This document shows positions 22,937 through 30,784 of a DNA stretch of 64,000 nucleotides, one piece after another. Positions within the stretch are counted from its first letter, which is position 1. Every line of letters begins with the position of its first letter. Made by a program: the position numbers and the translations under genes. This stretch comes from Chloroflexota bacterium. GTDB taxonomy: Bacteria; Chloroflexota; Anaerolineae; Anaerolineales; Villigracilaceae. The notes beneath the pieces were generated by a model. The model made no database searches, was not told the DNA's origin, and saw only the letters and a list, made by a program, of their open reading frames with translations. The DNA lies in NCBI GenBank assembly GCA_016191845.1, contig JACPVF010000011.1, forward strand, positions 124,001 through 188,000. The letters are read 5' to 3'.

Positions 22937-23704
22937 CTATCCCCACACCGCCTGCACCAACGCAGGCAACACCTCGCCCGATTTGCCTTGAATCAAAAAG
23001 TCGGTTTTGGGCGTGAGCGGCGTCGGCTCCATATTGACCTCGACCACCAGTGCGCCGCGGTTGTGGGCTGCAAATCCCAGCGACGCGGCGGGCTGGACCA
23101 CGCCTGAGGTCCCGATGGAAAAGAAGGCATCGCATCCCCGGGCGGATTCCACCGCCGCCTCCAACGCGGACCTCGGCAGGGTCTCGCCAAACCAGACCAC
23201 ATCGGGCCTGAGCAGCCCCCCGCATCCCGCGCAGCGCGGCACAGACTCCGTGTCGTCGCCCCACTCATCGGTGAAGGTCCCGCACTCCGAACAGCGAACA
23301 CGCTGGATGTTTCCATGCAATTCAAGAATCGAATAATCCCTAAAGGTCTGTGAGGTCTTTAGGGATTCATGTTTAACAAACTCGTGCAAACCATCCACGT
23401 TCTGGGTGATGAGCGTGAAATGCGGCGCGCGCTGCGCCATCTCGTGCAGGGCATAATGCCCTGCGTTGGGCCGCACCGACTTGATGGCTTCACGTCGCCA
23501 GGCGTACCAATCCCAGACCAGTTTGGGGTCGCAGGCAAAGGCCTCGGGCGAGGCCAGGTCGGTCGGTTTGTACTGCGCCCACAGTCCCGTTTGGGCATCG
23601 CGGAAGGTGCGCAGTCCGCTCTCCTGCGAGACGCCCGCCCCCGTCAGCACGGCGATTCGTTGTGCCTTCCACAGGTATTGGATCAGTTCAGGGGCGAAAT
23701 CCAT
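22937..23704 (-). CDS. cobB: NAD-dependent protein deacylase of the Sir2 family
   Basis: This 255-residue sirtuin removes acyl groups from lysines using NAD. The NAD site GAGVSQESGLRTFRD, the ITQNVDGLH motif, the catalytic His130 in ELHGN and the four zinc cysteines (Cys138, 141, 158, 161) are all present. Tyr67 and Arg70 form the YxxR motif that in SIRT5 and E. coli CobB binds acidic acyl groups, so desuccinylation or demalonylation is possible in addition to deacetylation. It is the first gene of a minus-strand block. Confidence 0.93.
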   Translation of the reverse strand: MDFAPELIQYLWKAQRIAVLTGAGVSQESGLRTFRDAQTGLWAQYKPTDLASPEAFACDPKLVWDWYAWRREAIKSVRPNAGHYALHEMAQRAPHFTLITQNVDGLHEFVKHESLKTSQTFRDYSILELHGNIQRVRCSECGTFTDEWGDDTESVPRCAGCGGLLRPDVVWFGETLPRSALEAAVESARGCDAFFSIGTSGVVQPAASLGFAAHNRGALVVEVNMEPTPLTPKTDFLIQGKSGEVLPALVQAVWG

Positions 23705-23711
23705 GAAAGGG

Positions 23712-24377
23712 TTACGGACACTTGTCGAGGGTCAGGTCCTGGGAAAAGACGAGCGAGCGGGCCACCTCGTTAGTGTTCTTATCAGTGGCTACAATCTGGA
23801 AGATGACCCAGTTGGGCTGAGGGTCATACATGCCCATCTGACGGCCATCCAGCGTAATGGAGTAGGTTCCGCCGCCCATGTCTTCCAGCGAAAAGCCCTG
23901 GTTCCAAGCCGTTTCTCCACCCGTCCCGCGATTACGAAACTTGAAGAAGAGCACCACGCTGACAACGCGTTCTGGCTCCGACATCTGCACAGTGAGGGTG
24001 ACCGTGTGCGGATCGCACGAGCCCCAGTAGAACAGGTTCGTAGATTGTTCGAGGCTGAGGAAGCCTTTGCCAAGCGGACGCGGAGTGGGCGTGTCAGTGG
24101 GAAGGAGCGGCAGCGGCGTGGACGTGGCCGGCGTGATGAACAGGATCTGGTCGGTGGGGATGGACGTCTCGGTTGGCGGGAGAGTCGGCTTGGCCCCGAT
24201 CAAGGTCGGCGTGGACGTGAAAGTGGGCGGGACCTCGGGCGTGAACGTCGAGGTGGGCAGTGGCGTAACCGTCTCAGTCGGCGGGAGGGGCGTCGCCGCC
24301 CCAGGCAGGGGCAGGTCAGACATCGAACAGGCCAGCAGGAACACAACAAGCAGTGAAAGGAAAAGGAGTTTTCTCAT
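23712..24377 (-). CDS. Secreted lipoprotein with Thr/Pro-rich tether
   Basis: The 221-residue protein has a lipoprotein signal (MRKLLFLSLLVVFLLAC) and a 90-residue Thr/Pro/Ser-rich tether. The globular C-terminal domain of about 120 residues contains CDPHTVTLTVQM, VVSVVLFFKFRNRG and a final Cys. The beta-rich pattern suggests an Ig-like surface domain, and two cysteines could form a disulfide. No known function. The ATG at 24377 starts the signal peptide. It lies seven bases upstream of the sirtuin start on the same strand. Confidence 0.75.
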   Translation of the reverse strand: MRKLLFLSLLVVFLLACSMSDLPLPGAATPLPPTETVTPLPTSTFTPEVPPTFTSTPTLIGAKPTLPPTETSIPTDQILFITPATSTPLPLLPTDTPTPRPLGKGFLSLEQSTNLFYWGSCDPHTVTLTVQMSEPERVVSVVLFFKFRNRGTGGETAWNQGFSLEDMGGGTYSITLDGRQMGMYDPQPNWVIFQIVATDKNTNEVARSLVFSQDLTLDKCP

Positions 24378-24440
24378 GGTCGCCTCGTGCCCCATTTTAA
24401 CGCAAACCCCATCCTCCCCACTGACCCGTTCCTCCCAGTC

Positions 24441-24782
24441 TCATTCTTTTTTGGCGAGCGCGTTCATGTAACGCCAACTTTGGGAGAAGGCCACGCCGAA
24501 GATCACGACAAACACCCCCAACACCAACAGAGCATAGACATCAACGCTGATACCAGGCCAGAAATACAAGCCCACAGAAGCTGCGACCTGGAACAGCGCC
24601 AGGACGAAAAGCCGATTCCCAAAGTGACGGTTGACAGCATACCAGACCTCTGGCTTTTCCAATGTTTGTTGGACTCGAAACCCGTAAAAAGGATTCGGCC
24701 TGATCTTATCGCGCATCAGGGGCAGAGCGATCAGCGCTTGCAACAGGCTCAGAGCCACATAGAAAAGCAACAAGGTTTGCAT
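24441..24782 (-). CDS. SdpI-like membrane protein
   Basis: The 113-residue protein has three hydrophobic helices. Between the first two lies the segment NPFYGFRVQQTLEKPEVWYAVNRHFG (about residues 28-53), which resembles the SdpI family motif (GxRxxxTLxxxxxWxxxNRxxG). SdpI was defined as an immunity/signalling membrane protein in Bacillus, but most homologues are uncharacterised. The ATG shares its A with the upstream gene's TGA stop, indicating translational coupling. Confidence 0.75.
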   Translation of the reverse strand: MQTLLLFYVALSLLQALIALPLMRDKIRPNPFYGFRVQQTLEKPEVWYAVNRHFGNRLFVLALFQVAASVGLYFWPGISVDVYALLVLGVFVVIFGVAFSQSWRYMNALAKKE

Positions 24783-25159
24783 CAATTTTTTGTCTCCAAC
24801 AGCACGGGATGAATCTTTCCACGCCAGAGCCAACCCGCCAGAAACAGCAGACCAATCAAGGCGGGAATCCCTGCAATGATCACATACACCGACCAGTGAA
24901 ATCCACGCGCCGCGATCAGGTACCAAACGGGCCACCCCAAAAAGGCCAGCGCACCGACCCATTCCCATTTCCATGCCAGCGCCAGGGCGATGGTCAACAC
25001 GATGGAAGGGATCAAATGCATGAACAGGGCCAGAAGGGTGCCCCAGAAATCGAGTCCCATATCAAAGACGTCGAGGGCAAACAGGCTCAGGAACAGGATG
25101 AACAGGATGCCCGCGATGCGCGGCGTCCAAAACAGGATCGAGCGGAGATTTTTGTTCAT
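24782..25159 (-). CDS. Small four-helix membrane protein
   Basis: The 125-residue protein has four hydrophobic helices and the start NLRSILFWTPRIAGILFILF, a pattern I have seen in short Chloroflexota membrane proteins of no known function. GGGAGG lies five bases before the ATG at 25159. Its stop overlaps the start of the SdpI-like gene. It is probably the first gene of a two-gene unit. Confidence 0.7.
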   Translation of the reverse strand: MNKNLRSILFWTPRIAGILFILFLSLFALDVFDMGLDFWGTLLALFMHLIPSIVLTIALALAWKWEWVGALAFLGWPVWYLIAARGFHWSVYVIIAGIPALIGLLFLAGWLWRGKIHPVLLETKN

Positions 25160-25243
25160 GGCAGCCTCCCATCCCATCTTAACACGCGCACAGAATAATG
25201 CAAGAGGTCTGATAACCGCGGCCCAACGAATATTCTTTTCGTT

Positions 25244-25249
25244 TATAAT
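25244..25249 (+). promoter_or_regulatory. -10 box of GT2 gene; probable leaderless start
   Basis: TATAAT ends nine bases before the ATG and no SD site fits between. Transcription should begin at or within a few bases of the start codon. No convincing -35 box is seen. Confidence 0.55.
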
Positions 25250-25258
25250 CCCGTCACC

Positions 25259-25942
25259 ATGAAACTTTCAGTCATCATTCCTGTGTACAACGAAAAAAAC
25301 AGCATCGAGGAGATCGTCAGGCGCGTCCATGCGACGGGTCTGGCCGATGAAATCATCCTCGTGGACGACGGCTCCATAGACGGCACGCGCGACATCCTGC
25401 CCAGCCTGGAAGGTAAAAACGGCGTGCGCGTCATCCTGCATGAGAAAAATCAGGGCAAGGGTGGTGCCCTCCGCACAGGCATGAACGCCGCCCAGGGCGA
25501 GATCATGCTCATTCAGGATGCAGACCTGGAATACGATCCGCGCGACTACCCAACCCTGCTCAAGCCACTCGACGAGGGCATCGCGGACGTGGTGTACGGG
25601 TCCCGTTTTCTGGGCGGGCCGCGCCGAGTGGCCATGTTCTGGCATATGATCGCCAATTACATGCTGACCTTCATGACCAACATCTTATACGACACCATCC
25701 TGACCGACATGGAGACGGGCTACAAGGTCTTCCGCCGCAAGGTGGTGGAGGGCATGCCCATCCACGCCAAGCGTTTCGACTTCGAACCCGAGTTCACGGC
25801 CAAGGTGCTCAAGCGCCGCTACCGCATCTACGAGGTACCGATCTCTTTCAATCCGCGCGATTACACCGAGGGAAAGAAAATCAAGTTGAAGGACGCCTTC
25901 GAGGCGGTTTGGACGTTGTTGAAATATAGGTTTGTGGATTAA
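25259..25942 (+). CDS. Family 2 glycosyltransferase (dolichol-phosphate mannosyltransferase-like)
   Basis: The 227-residue enzyme has the GT-A nucleotide-sugar fold: SVIIPVYNEKNSIEEIV, the metal-binding DDGSIDGT, NQGKGGALRTGM and IQDADLEYDP. The segment YGSRFLGG and the ending of about 60 residues are like polyprenyl-phosphate mannosyl/glucosyl transferases (DPM1 type). It probably charges a lipid carrier with a hexose for glycan assembly at the membrane. There are no membrane helices apart from one moderately hydrophobic stretch (HMIANYMLTFMTNILY). Single-gene unit with its own terminator. Confidence 0.9.
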   Translation: MKLSVIIPVYNEKNSIEEIVRRVHATGLADEIILVDDGSIDGTRDILPSLEGKNGVRVILHEKNQGKGGALRTGMNAAQGEIMLIQDADLEYDPRDYPTLLKPLDEGIADVVYGSRFLGGPRRVAMFWHMIANYMLTFMTNILYDTILTDMETGYKVFRRKVVEGMPIHAKRFDFEPEFTAKVLKRRYRIYEVPISFNPRDYTEGKKIKLKDAFEAVWTLLKYRFVD

Positions 25943-25947
25943 AACAC

Positions 25948-25979
25948 AACGGGCTGACAATTAGTCAGCCCGTTTTTTG
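25948..25979. terminator. Terminator after GT2 gene
   Basis: An 11-bp stem AACGGGCTGAC / GTCAGCCCGTT with an AATTA loop, followed by T5. It also faces the convergent S41 gene. Confidence 0.92.
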
Positions 25980-25989
25980 TCCCTTTTTC

Positions 25990-28461
25990 CTACGGCCCGA
26001 CATACACCGTGTAATCGAGGATGTAATCGCCCGCCGCAAAATCTGCTGTACCATCGTTGAGCGCGGATGTGAATGTGGCAGTGGTCGAGAGGTGATGTTC
26101 ACCCGCGGGCCAATCACTTAGGGCGGTATAGAGCATGCGACAGCTCTTTCCATTGGCATCCGTGTTGAAGACGGCGAACTGTTCGATTGGGATTTCTTTT
26201 CCGTCCAGGACGAACTGGAGCGAGAGGTTCGCCCAGTTCTGCTCCAGTGTGGCGGCATCCTTGGCACACCAGGCATAGGCCCAGACCAGGGTCTGCGGTT
26301 GGTTCAACGGGATGGTGAACTTCAACGTGCCAGGCTGCTTGTACTCATCGACGGCATGGGTTTCGCGCGCGGCCCCTTCCAGGAAGGAGGCGCCGCCCGA
26401 AAGGGCCGACAAGGCCTCGTCAGCGGTGGCCACTTTCGGGGCGCCCGAGGGAGTCTGTCCCTGGCCGAGCGGCTTCAGGATGGAATCCAGGCCCGCTTGC
26501 AGGACCAGATCATCGGTCGAATAGACCGTGGATTCATCCACGGGCACGCGCAGGCTGGGAACCACGCCCTTTCCTTCGAGGAAGATGCTGCCGTCAGGCA
26601 GGGTGAAACGTCCCGTGGGAATCTGCAGCGAGAAGCCTTCGGGCAGGGCAAACTGTCCGCGTGCGACCTCGGCCTCCACGCCCGCCGTCGGATACTGACC
26701 GACCGTCAGCATCCCTGGCACCTGGCTGAAGCCATAGGCCTCGATCTCGCAGGCGCTGTAACAGGCCTGGCCGACCAGCAGGACCAGCTTGTCGAAGTGA
26801 TATTGATTCGTGTTCGGATAGACTTTCTCGCGCACGCCCTCGGGCTCGAACTTGCCCATAGCCTCGCTGTAATATTCCAACTGTCCGAGTGGAATTTCTT
26901 TATCTGTCAAAAAGCCTGCCAGACCAAGCGGTGCGCCGCCGTTGTTGGTACGCATGTCGATGATCAGGCCCGCCACCTTGCGCGCCTCGAACTCCTTGAG
27001 CGCGCGCTCGAACAGACGGATGATCAGGTTGAGGTCGTCGCCGTTGCTGTTGACGCGGATGTACCCGACCTGGGCGTTGCCCTGGGTGATCAGCTGCGAG
27101 TCGACAGGCAGCAACGGGTCGGTCTCCACGCCGAAATAGACCGAGGTACGGCTGAAGGAGTCGCGCTCCTCGATGGCGGTCAACTTGACGGTCTGCTCCG
27201 AGCCGTTGGGGTTGGTGAACGTGACCTCGGCCTGCGTCCCAGGCTTGGCACGCAACAGATAACGCGCCTTCTGGTAGCGGACGGTGAAGTCGGATGATTG
27301 CAGGGCATAGGAAGTCGCGCTGCTGATGGCGTCCGCAATGGGCTGACCGTTGAAAGCCGTCACCCGCGCCCCAACCTGCATCCCTGCCTGGGCGGCGGGA
27401 CCGCCGTCCATCACATAGATAACCACCACGCGCCCATCGTCCAGTTCGCGGATGGCGAAGCCGTATCCACCCGCCACCACGCCGTTGAAGTCGGTTGCCT
27501 CGTATTGGCCGCCGTCCAGGCTGATGTGACCATCCTTGAAGGCCCAGGTGAAATCGCGCAGGGCAAGGTAGAAGGCGTTGGGGTCTTTGTCCTTTTGGGC
27601 CTGCTGCACGCGCGGCCCGAGTTCAGCGTATAACGCGTCCCAATCAGGCTGCTTGCCTTCCACGCCGTTGAAGGCATATTCCTTGCGGACGATCTCGAAC
27701 ATTTTGTCGAAGGCTTCGGTGTAAGACAGAGATGAGAAATCCTTGAGCGCCACGTCGGCGGGCTCGTACAACGCCAACTCAGGTTTGGAGGTCTGCGTCA
27801 GCTTGAATGGATTCTGATCCAGGTCCACGATGCTGTAGCCCGCGGGGATCGCTGCAACGGGGTCGTCGTCCGTGAAGAGCAGGCCGTCCGCGCCAAAGCC
27901 GGACGGGAATTGCTGATTTGCATCAGGCGCCCAGACAATCAACTTTCCGCCGATGACCTCGTCGTTATTTTCCGAATCCGTCTTGACCGAGGCCAGGTAA
28001 GCGGGCCAACCGCGCGAGCGGTCGTCGCCCTCGGCGAAGGGTCCACCGTACAGGTTGGGCGAATAGCCCACGGCAAAGACCTGCACACCCATATCTTTGT
28101 TGCCGTTGTGGTCCACATCGTTGAATTCGCCACGCGGCAGGGCCGGCAGGCTCAGGTCGAAGGTGCCGCTCTTCGAAGCGGAGTCGTAGGTCATGCGGCC
28201 GAGCACCTGCGAGTCAGCGGGCAGTTCCCACGTTTCATCGCGGATCACGAAACCGTGCATATCTAACAAGGCTACAGCGTTTTCCACGTAATAGGTGAAC
28301 ACAAAATCATTGGTGATCTGAAATGACCCCGTCAATTCCACGGGACCGTGACTTGCATCCACGGCGGGCAGTTGCGCCACATCCCCGTGCGAGCCACAGG
28401 CCGAAAGTACCAACGCCAGGATGACCGTCCACGATAAAATTCGAAGCAGGCGAAATTGCAT
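25990..28461 (-). CDS. Large S41-family protease lipoprotein with PDZ domain
   Basis: The 823-residue lipoprotein has a signal ending LALVLSACG. An N-terminal beta-rich region of about 240 residues is followed by a helical cap (YTEAFDKMFEIVRKEYAFNG), a PDZ-like domain (VVAGGYGFAIRELDDGRVV) and the S41 core. The core shows GLIIDMRTNNGG and the nucleophile Ser569 in CYSACEIEAYGFSQ. The last 200 residues are an extra beta-rich domain. S41 enzymes degrade or process exported proteins from the C-terminus. The extra N- and C-terminal domains make this much longer than a CtpA protease. GGAGGAAG precedes the ATG at 28461. Confidence 0.9.
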   Translation of the reverse strand: MQFRLLRILSWTVILALVLSACGSHGDVAQLPAVDASHGPVELTGSFQITNDFVFTYYVENAVALLDMHGFVIRDETWELPADSQVLGRMTYDSASKSGTFDLSLPALPRGEFNDVDHNGNKDMGVQVFAVGYSPNLYGGPFAEGDDRSRGWPAYLASVKTDSENNDEVIGGKLIVWAPDANQQFPSGFGADGLLFTDDDPVAAIPAGYSIVDLDQNPFKLTQTSKPELALYEPADVALKDFSSLSYTEAFDKMFEIVRKEYAFNGVEGKQPDWDALYAELGPRVQQAQKDKDPNAFYLALRDFTWAFKDGHISLDGGQYEATDFNGVVAGGYGFAIRELDDGRVVVIYVMDGGPAAQAGMQVGARVTAFNGQPIADAISSATSYALQSSDFTVRYQKARYLLRAKPGTQAEVTFTNPNGSEQTVKLTAIEERDSFSRTSVYFGVETDPLLPVDSQLITQGNAQVGYIRVNSNGDDLNLIIRLFERALKEFEARKVAGLIIDMRTNNGGAPLGLAGFLTDKEIPLGQLEYYSEAMGKFEPEGVREKVYPNTNQYHFDKLVLLVGQACYSACEIEAYGFSQVPGMLTVGQYPTAGVEAEVARGQFALPEGFSLQIPTGRFTLPDGSIFLEGKGVVPSLRVPVDESTVYSTDDLVLQAGLDSILKPLGQGQTPSGAPKVATADEALSALSGGASFLEGAARETHAVDEYKQPGTLKFTIPLNQPQTLVWAYAWCAKDAATLEQNWANLSLQFVLDGKEIPIEQFAVFNTDANGKSCRMLYTALSDWPAGEHHLSTTATFTSALNDGTADFAAGDYILDYTVYVGP

Positions 28462-28486
28462 GTCTTCCTCCAAGTAGTTGAAAGAT

Positions 28487-28492
28487 TATAAT
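28487..28492 (+). promoter_or_regulatory. -10 box seven bases before the 28500 start (probable leaderless)
   Basis: TATAAT is followed by CTACGGA and then the ATG. No SD site exists. No good -35 is visible. Confidence 0.55.
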
Positions 28493-28499
28493 CTACGGA

Positions 28500-28838
28500 A
28501 TGAGCGACTGGAAAAAAGACCTCACCATGGAATTCGAACGCGCCGCCCAAGCCCGCATTCAAAAGAATGAAGGCCAGATGCGCGTCTGCGCCCGCCGTGC
28601 AGCGGGGATCGCCATTCGGGAATATCTAATCCGCCAGGGACAGCGCCCCCCCAGCATGAGCGCTTACGACCTGCTGAATCTTCTCAAGGAGGACCCCACT
28701 CTTTCCTCCAACTTGCGGTTGATGGCTGACCATCTGACCCTGCGCGTCACCGAGGAGTTCAAGCTCCCCGTGGAGGCGGACCTGGTGGCCGAGGCCCGCG
28801 CCTTGTGCAGATCCCTGCTGCCTGATTGGGGAGGCTGA
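28500..28838 (+). CDS. Small helical protein of unknown function
   Basis: The 112-residue protein is soluble and mostly helical, with a conserved-looking segment QMRVCARRAAGIAIREYL and a C-terminal ALCRSLLPDWGG. Its two halves resemble helical bundles, and a HEPN-like fold is conceivable but not supported by any catalytic motif. I do not recognise a family with certainty. It has a TATAAT box seven bases upstream and a bidirectional terminator downstream, so it is a one-gene unit divergent from the S41 gene. Confidence 0.65.
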   Translation: MSDWKKDLTMEFERAAQARIQKNEGQMRVCARRAAGIAIREYLIRQGQRPPSMSAYDLLNLLKEDPTLSSNLRLMADHLTLRVTEEFKLPVEADLVAEARALCRSLLPDWGG

Positions 28839-28841
28839 CAA

Positions 28842-28874
28842 AAAAGGCCCTGGAGTAAAACTCCAGGGCCTTTT
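28842..28874. terminator. Bidirectional terminator between convergent genes
   Basis: A 14-bp stem AAAAGGCCCTGGAG / CTCCAGGGCCTTTT with a five-base loop. A-rich left and T-rich right flanks serve both strands. Confidence 0.93.
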
Positions 28875-28886
28875 GCTTTCTCAAAA

Positions 28887-29156
28887 CTAACTGCCTTTGC
28901 GTCCCACCAGGTGATACAGGGCGCGCGCCACGGTGATGATCAACAGCAGGCCTGAAAGCGTTCCGCTCAGGGCAATGATAAGCGAACGCCAGTTATTGAA
29001 GCGCGTTACAATCTCGGAGCGCTGCGGCAGGCGAATGCGGCGCTTTAGGCGGTGGGTCACTACACTTGGTGTAGAGACAGGCTTCAAAGTCCCAGCCAGA
29101 TGGGATTCAAGGGTGGTCAGATCGAAATCAGGGTCAAACGTCTTGCTGTTGCTCAT
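28887..29156 (-). CDS. Single-pass membrane protein, possible anti-sigma partner
   Basis: The 89-residue protein has a cytoplasmic N-terminus of about 55 residues with DFDLTTLESHLAGTLKPVST, a basic stretch (HRLKRRIRLPQR) and one membrane helix (SLIIALSGTLSGLLLIITVA) before a short basic tail. It is the last gene after the ECF sigma and DegV genes, starting four bases after the DegV stop. Small one-helix proteins encoded with ECF sigma factors are often their membrane anti-sigma factors. This role is inferred from position and topology only; no zinc-binding motif is seen. Confidence 0.65.
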   Translation of the reverse strand: MSNSKTFDPDFDLTTLESHLAGTLKPVSTPSVVTHRLKRRIRLPQRSEIVTRFNNWRSLIIALSGTLSGLLLIITVARALYHLVGRKGS

Positions 29157-29160
29157 GCAC

Positions 29161-30009
29161 TCACTCCGCGGGATATAAGACCACTCCCACCGTCCCAGGC
29201 CCAAAGTTGATAGCCAGAGAGATCGAGAGGTCGGTCAGAAAACTCTCTTTGACATTGAATCGCTTCCTGGCTTCCTCGAGCATGGCTTCCCCCGAAGCCA
29301 GGTCACGGGCGTGGACAACGCCGAGGGAGATGGGCTGGTCGCCATAAGTCTGCTTCGCCATATCGAGTACGCGCTCGAGGGCGGCTTTGCGTGTGCGGAC
29401 CTTGTCCACCATGTTGACGATACCATCCTGCAACAGGGCAATCGGTTTGACGTTCAGCACCGAGGCCAGCGCCGCCGAGAGTGTGCCGACGCGTCCGCTG
29501 CGACGGGCGTAATCGAGGGTATCCAAGGTCAGGATGATCATGGTCTTGGAGCGGACCCCCTCGATGAATCGAACGATCTCATCCACGCTTTTGCCCGCAC
29601 GCTCCATCAGGCGGGCCGAACGGCACATGAAGCCCGTCCCCATCGAACCATTGAGGGTATCCACCGGGATGACCTTGAAGGTGTCCTTCACCTCTTCCGC
29701 TGCAGCGACGGCCGAAGCGTAGGTTCCCGAGAGCTTGCTGGTGATGTGGATGGACAGGATGGTGTCGCCAGGCTGGGCGATCTTCTTGTAATATTCCACG
29801 AACTGGTGCGGTGAAGGTTGGGAGGTCTTGGGGTGCGGCAGGCTCTTGCCATCCACGAGTTCATAGAAATCGGTGAGGCTCAACTCCACATCCTGCAGAT
29901 AGGTCTTTGCGTCCCCAAAGTGGACATTGATCGGGATACGATGGATCTCGTAGGTCTCGAACCAATCATAGGGCATATCCACTGCGCCATCGGTCACAAT
30001 ACGAAGCAT
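29161..30009 (-). CDS. DegV family fatty-acid-binding protein
   Basis: The 282-residue protein has both DegV lobes. The first shows VTDGAVDMPYDWFETYEIHRI, LSLTDFYELVDG and the TSQPSPHQFVEYYKK loop. Then SIHITSKLSGTYASA with the lipid-carboxylate-binding Ser appears, and the second lobe has DTLDYARRSGRVGTLSAAL and VGVVLYPAE at the end. DegV (FakB-like) proteins bind a fatty acid and, with a FakA kinase, present it for phosphorylation. No FakA gene lies in the window. It begins three bases after the sigma gene stop. Confidence 0.93.
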   Translation of the reverse strand: MLRIVTDGAVDMPYDWFETYEIHRIPINVHFGDAKTYLQDVELSLTDFYELVDGKSLPHPKTSQPSPHQFVEYYKKIAQPGDTILSIHITSKLSGTYASAVAAAEEVKDTFKVIPVDTLNGSMGTGFMCRSARLMERAGKSVDEIVRFIEGVRSKTMIILTLDTLDYARRSGRVGTLSAALASVLNVKPIALLQDGIVNMVDKVRTRKAALERVLDMAKQTYGDQPISLGVVHARDLASGEAMLEEARKRFNVKESFLTDLSISLAINFGPGTVGVVLYPAE

Positions 30010-30012
30010 GGC

Positions 30013-30585
30013 TTACTCTCCTTCCAAAGTCATGGGATGGTCACCGATCTGGTCGCGAAGCGCCAGAAGTGTGCGATGGTAGAGGCTTTTCACGGCCCCT
30101 TCACTGCGTCCCATGATCTGCCCGATCTCCGCGTTGGACATGTCCTCGACAAACTTGAGGATCAGCAACTGTTGACGGTCGGGCGGCAGGCGGCGGATCA
30201 GGCGAAGAAGAGAGTCCTGCTCCTGCGAGTGCATAAGCCTCGTCTCGGGGTGGTCGCCCCGCGAGGGCAGCACAGGCAGGTCGTTGATGGGAATCTCCTG
30301 CTTGCGGCTGCGGTCACGGTGCCAGTTGGCCACCAGGTTGTGGGCGATGCGGTAGAGCCAGGCAGAGAAGGGGACGCCGCGGTCTGTATAGTTTTGAATG
30401 TGGTTCATCGCCCGTTGAAACACGCGGGCGGTGAGGTCCTCCGCGTCATGGAGGTTCCCCGTTCGGTAATACACATAGTTGAAGATGCGATCCACATAGC
30501 GCTCGTAGAGCATGCCAAAGGCGTCTTTGTCTCCCTTGGAGGCAAGCGCAAGGATCTCTTCGTCTCTGAGTTCCGACTCCGTCAC
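30013..30585 (-). CDS. ECF-type RNA polymerase sigma factor
   Basis: The 190-residue sigma factor contains region 2 (YVDRIFNYVYYRTGNLHDAEDLTARVFQRA, about residues 29-58) for -10 recognition, and region 4 (LPPDRQQLLILKFVEDMSNAEIGQIMGRSEGAVKSLYHR) for -35 recognition. The linker between them is about 35 residues. A GTG start at 30585 is used, with AAGG upstream. It heads an operon with DegV and a one-helix membrane protein. The 5' leader has a strong hairpin just before the ribosome site. Confidence 0.94.
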   Translation of the reverse strand: MTESELRDEEILALASKGDKDAFGMLYERYVDRIFNYVYYRTGNLHDAEDLTARVFQRAMNHIQNYTDRGVPFSAWLYRIAHNLVANWHRDRSRKQEIPINDLPVLPSRGDHPETRLMHSQEQDSLLRLIRRLPPDRQQLLILKFVEDMSNAEIGQIMGRSEGAVKSLYHRTLLALRDQIGDHPMTLEGE

Positions 30586-30598
30586 TGGTTAAACCTTA

Positions 30599-30629
30599 CC
30601 GACGGGGCTTGCAAATATAACCCCGTCGG
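30599..30629 (-). promoter_or_regulatory. Hairpin in the leader of the sigma operon
   Basis: A 9-bp perfect stem (CCGACGGGG / CCCCGTCGG, loop of 13) is located 14-44 bases upstream of the GTG start, next to its ribosome site. It could modulate translation or transcription of the operon. Confidence 0.5.
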
Positions 30630-30755
30630 ATTTGAGAAGTTTCACATCAGTATAACATGTCTGGGAGGTGCGGTTGGTATAATCAAGGTTTGCCGAGTCA
30701 TCTGGAGTGATCGCAGCCAGCCGATGCTGGCGATTTATTATTGAAACAGATGTGC

Positions 30756-30761
30756 TATAAT
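30756..30761 (+). promoter_or_regulatory. -10 box of uvrA
   Basis: TATAAT is 23 bases before the uvrA ATG, with CAGAGGA as ribosome site. A second TATAAT lies at 30675-30680. No LexA-like GAAC-N4-GTTC site is seen in the 200-bp intergenic region. Confidence 0.5.
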
Positions 30762-30784
30762 CAGCAGGTCTCTCAGAGGAACCT

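Noticed and set aside
30586-30784. LexA box in the uvrA promoter
   Set aside because: No GAAC-N4-GTTC or similar palindrome is present in the intergenic region.
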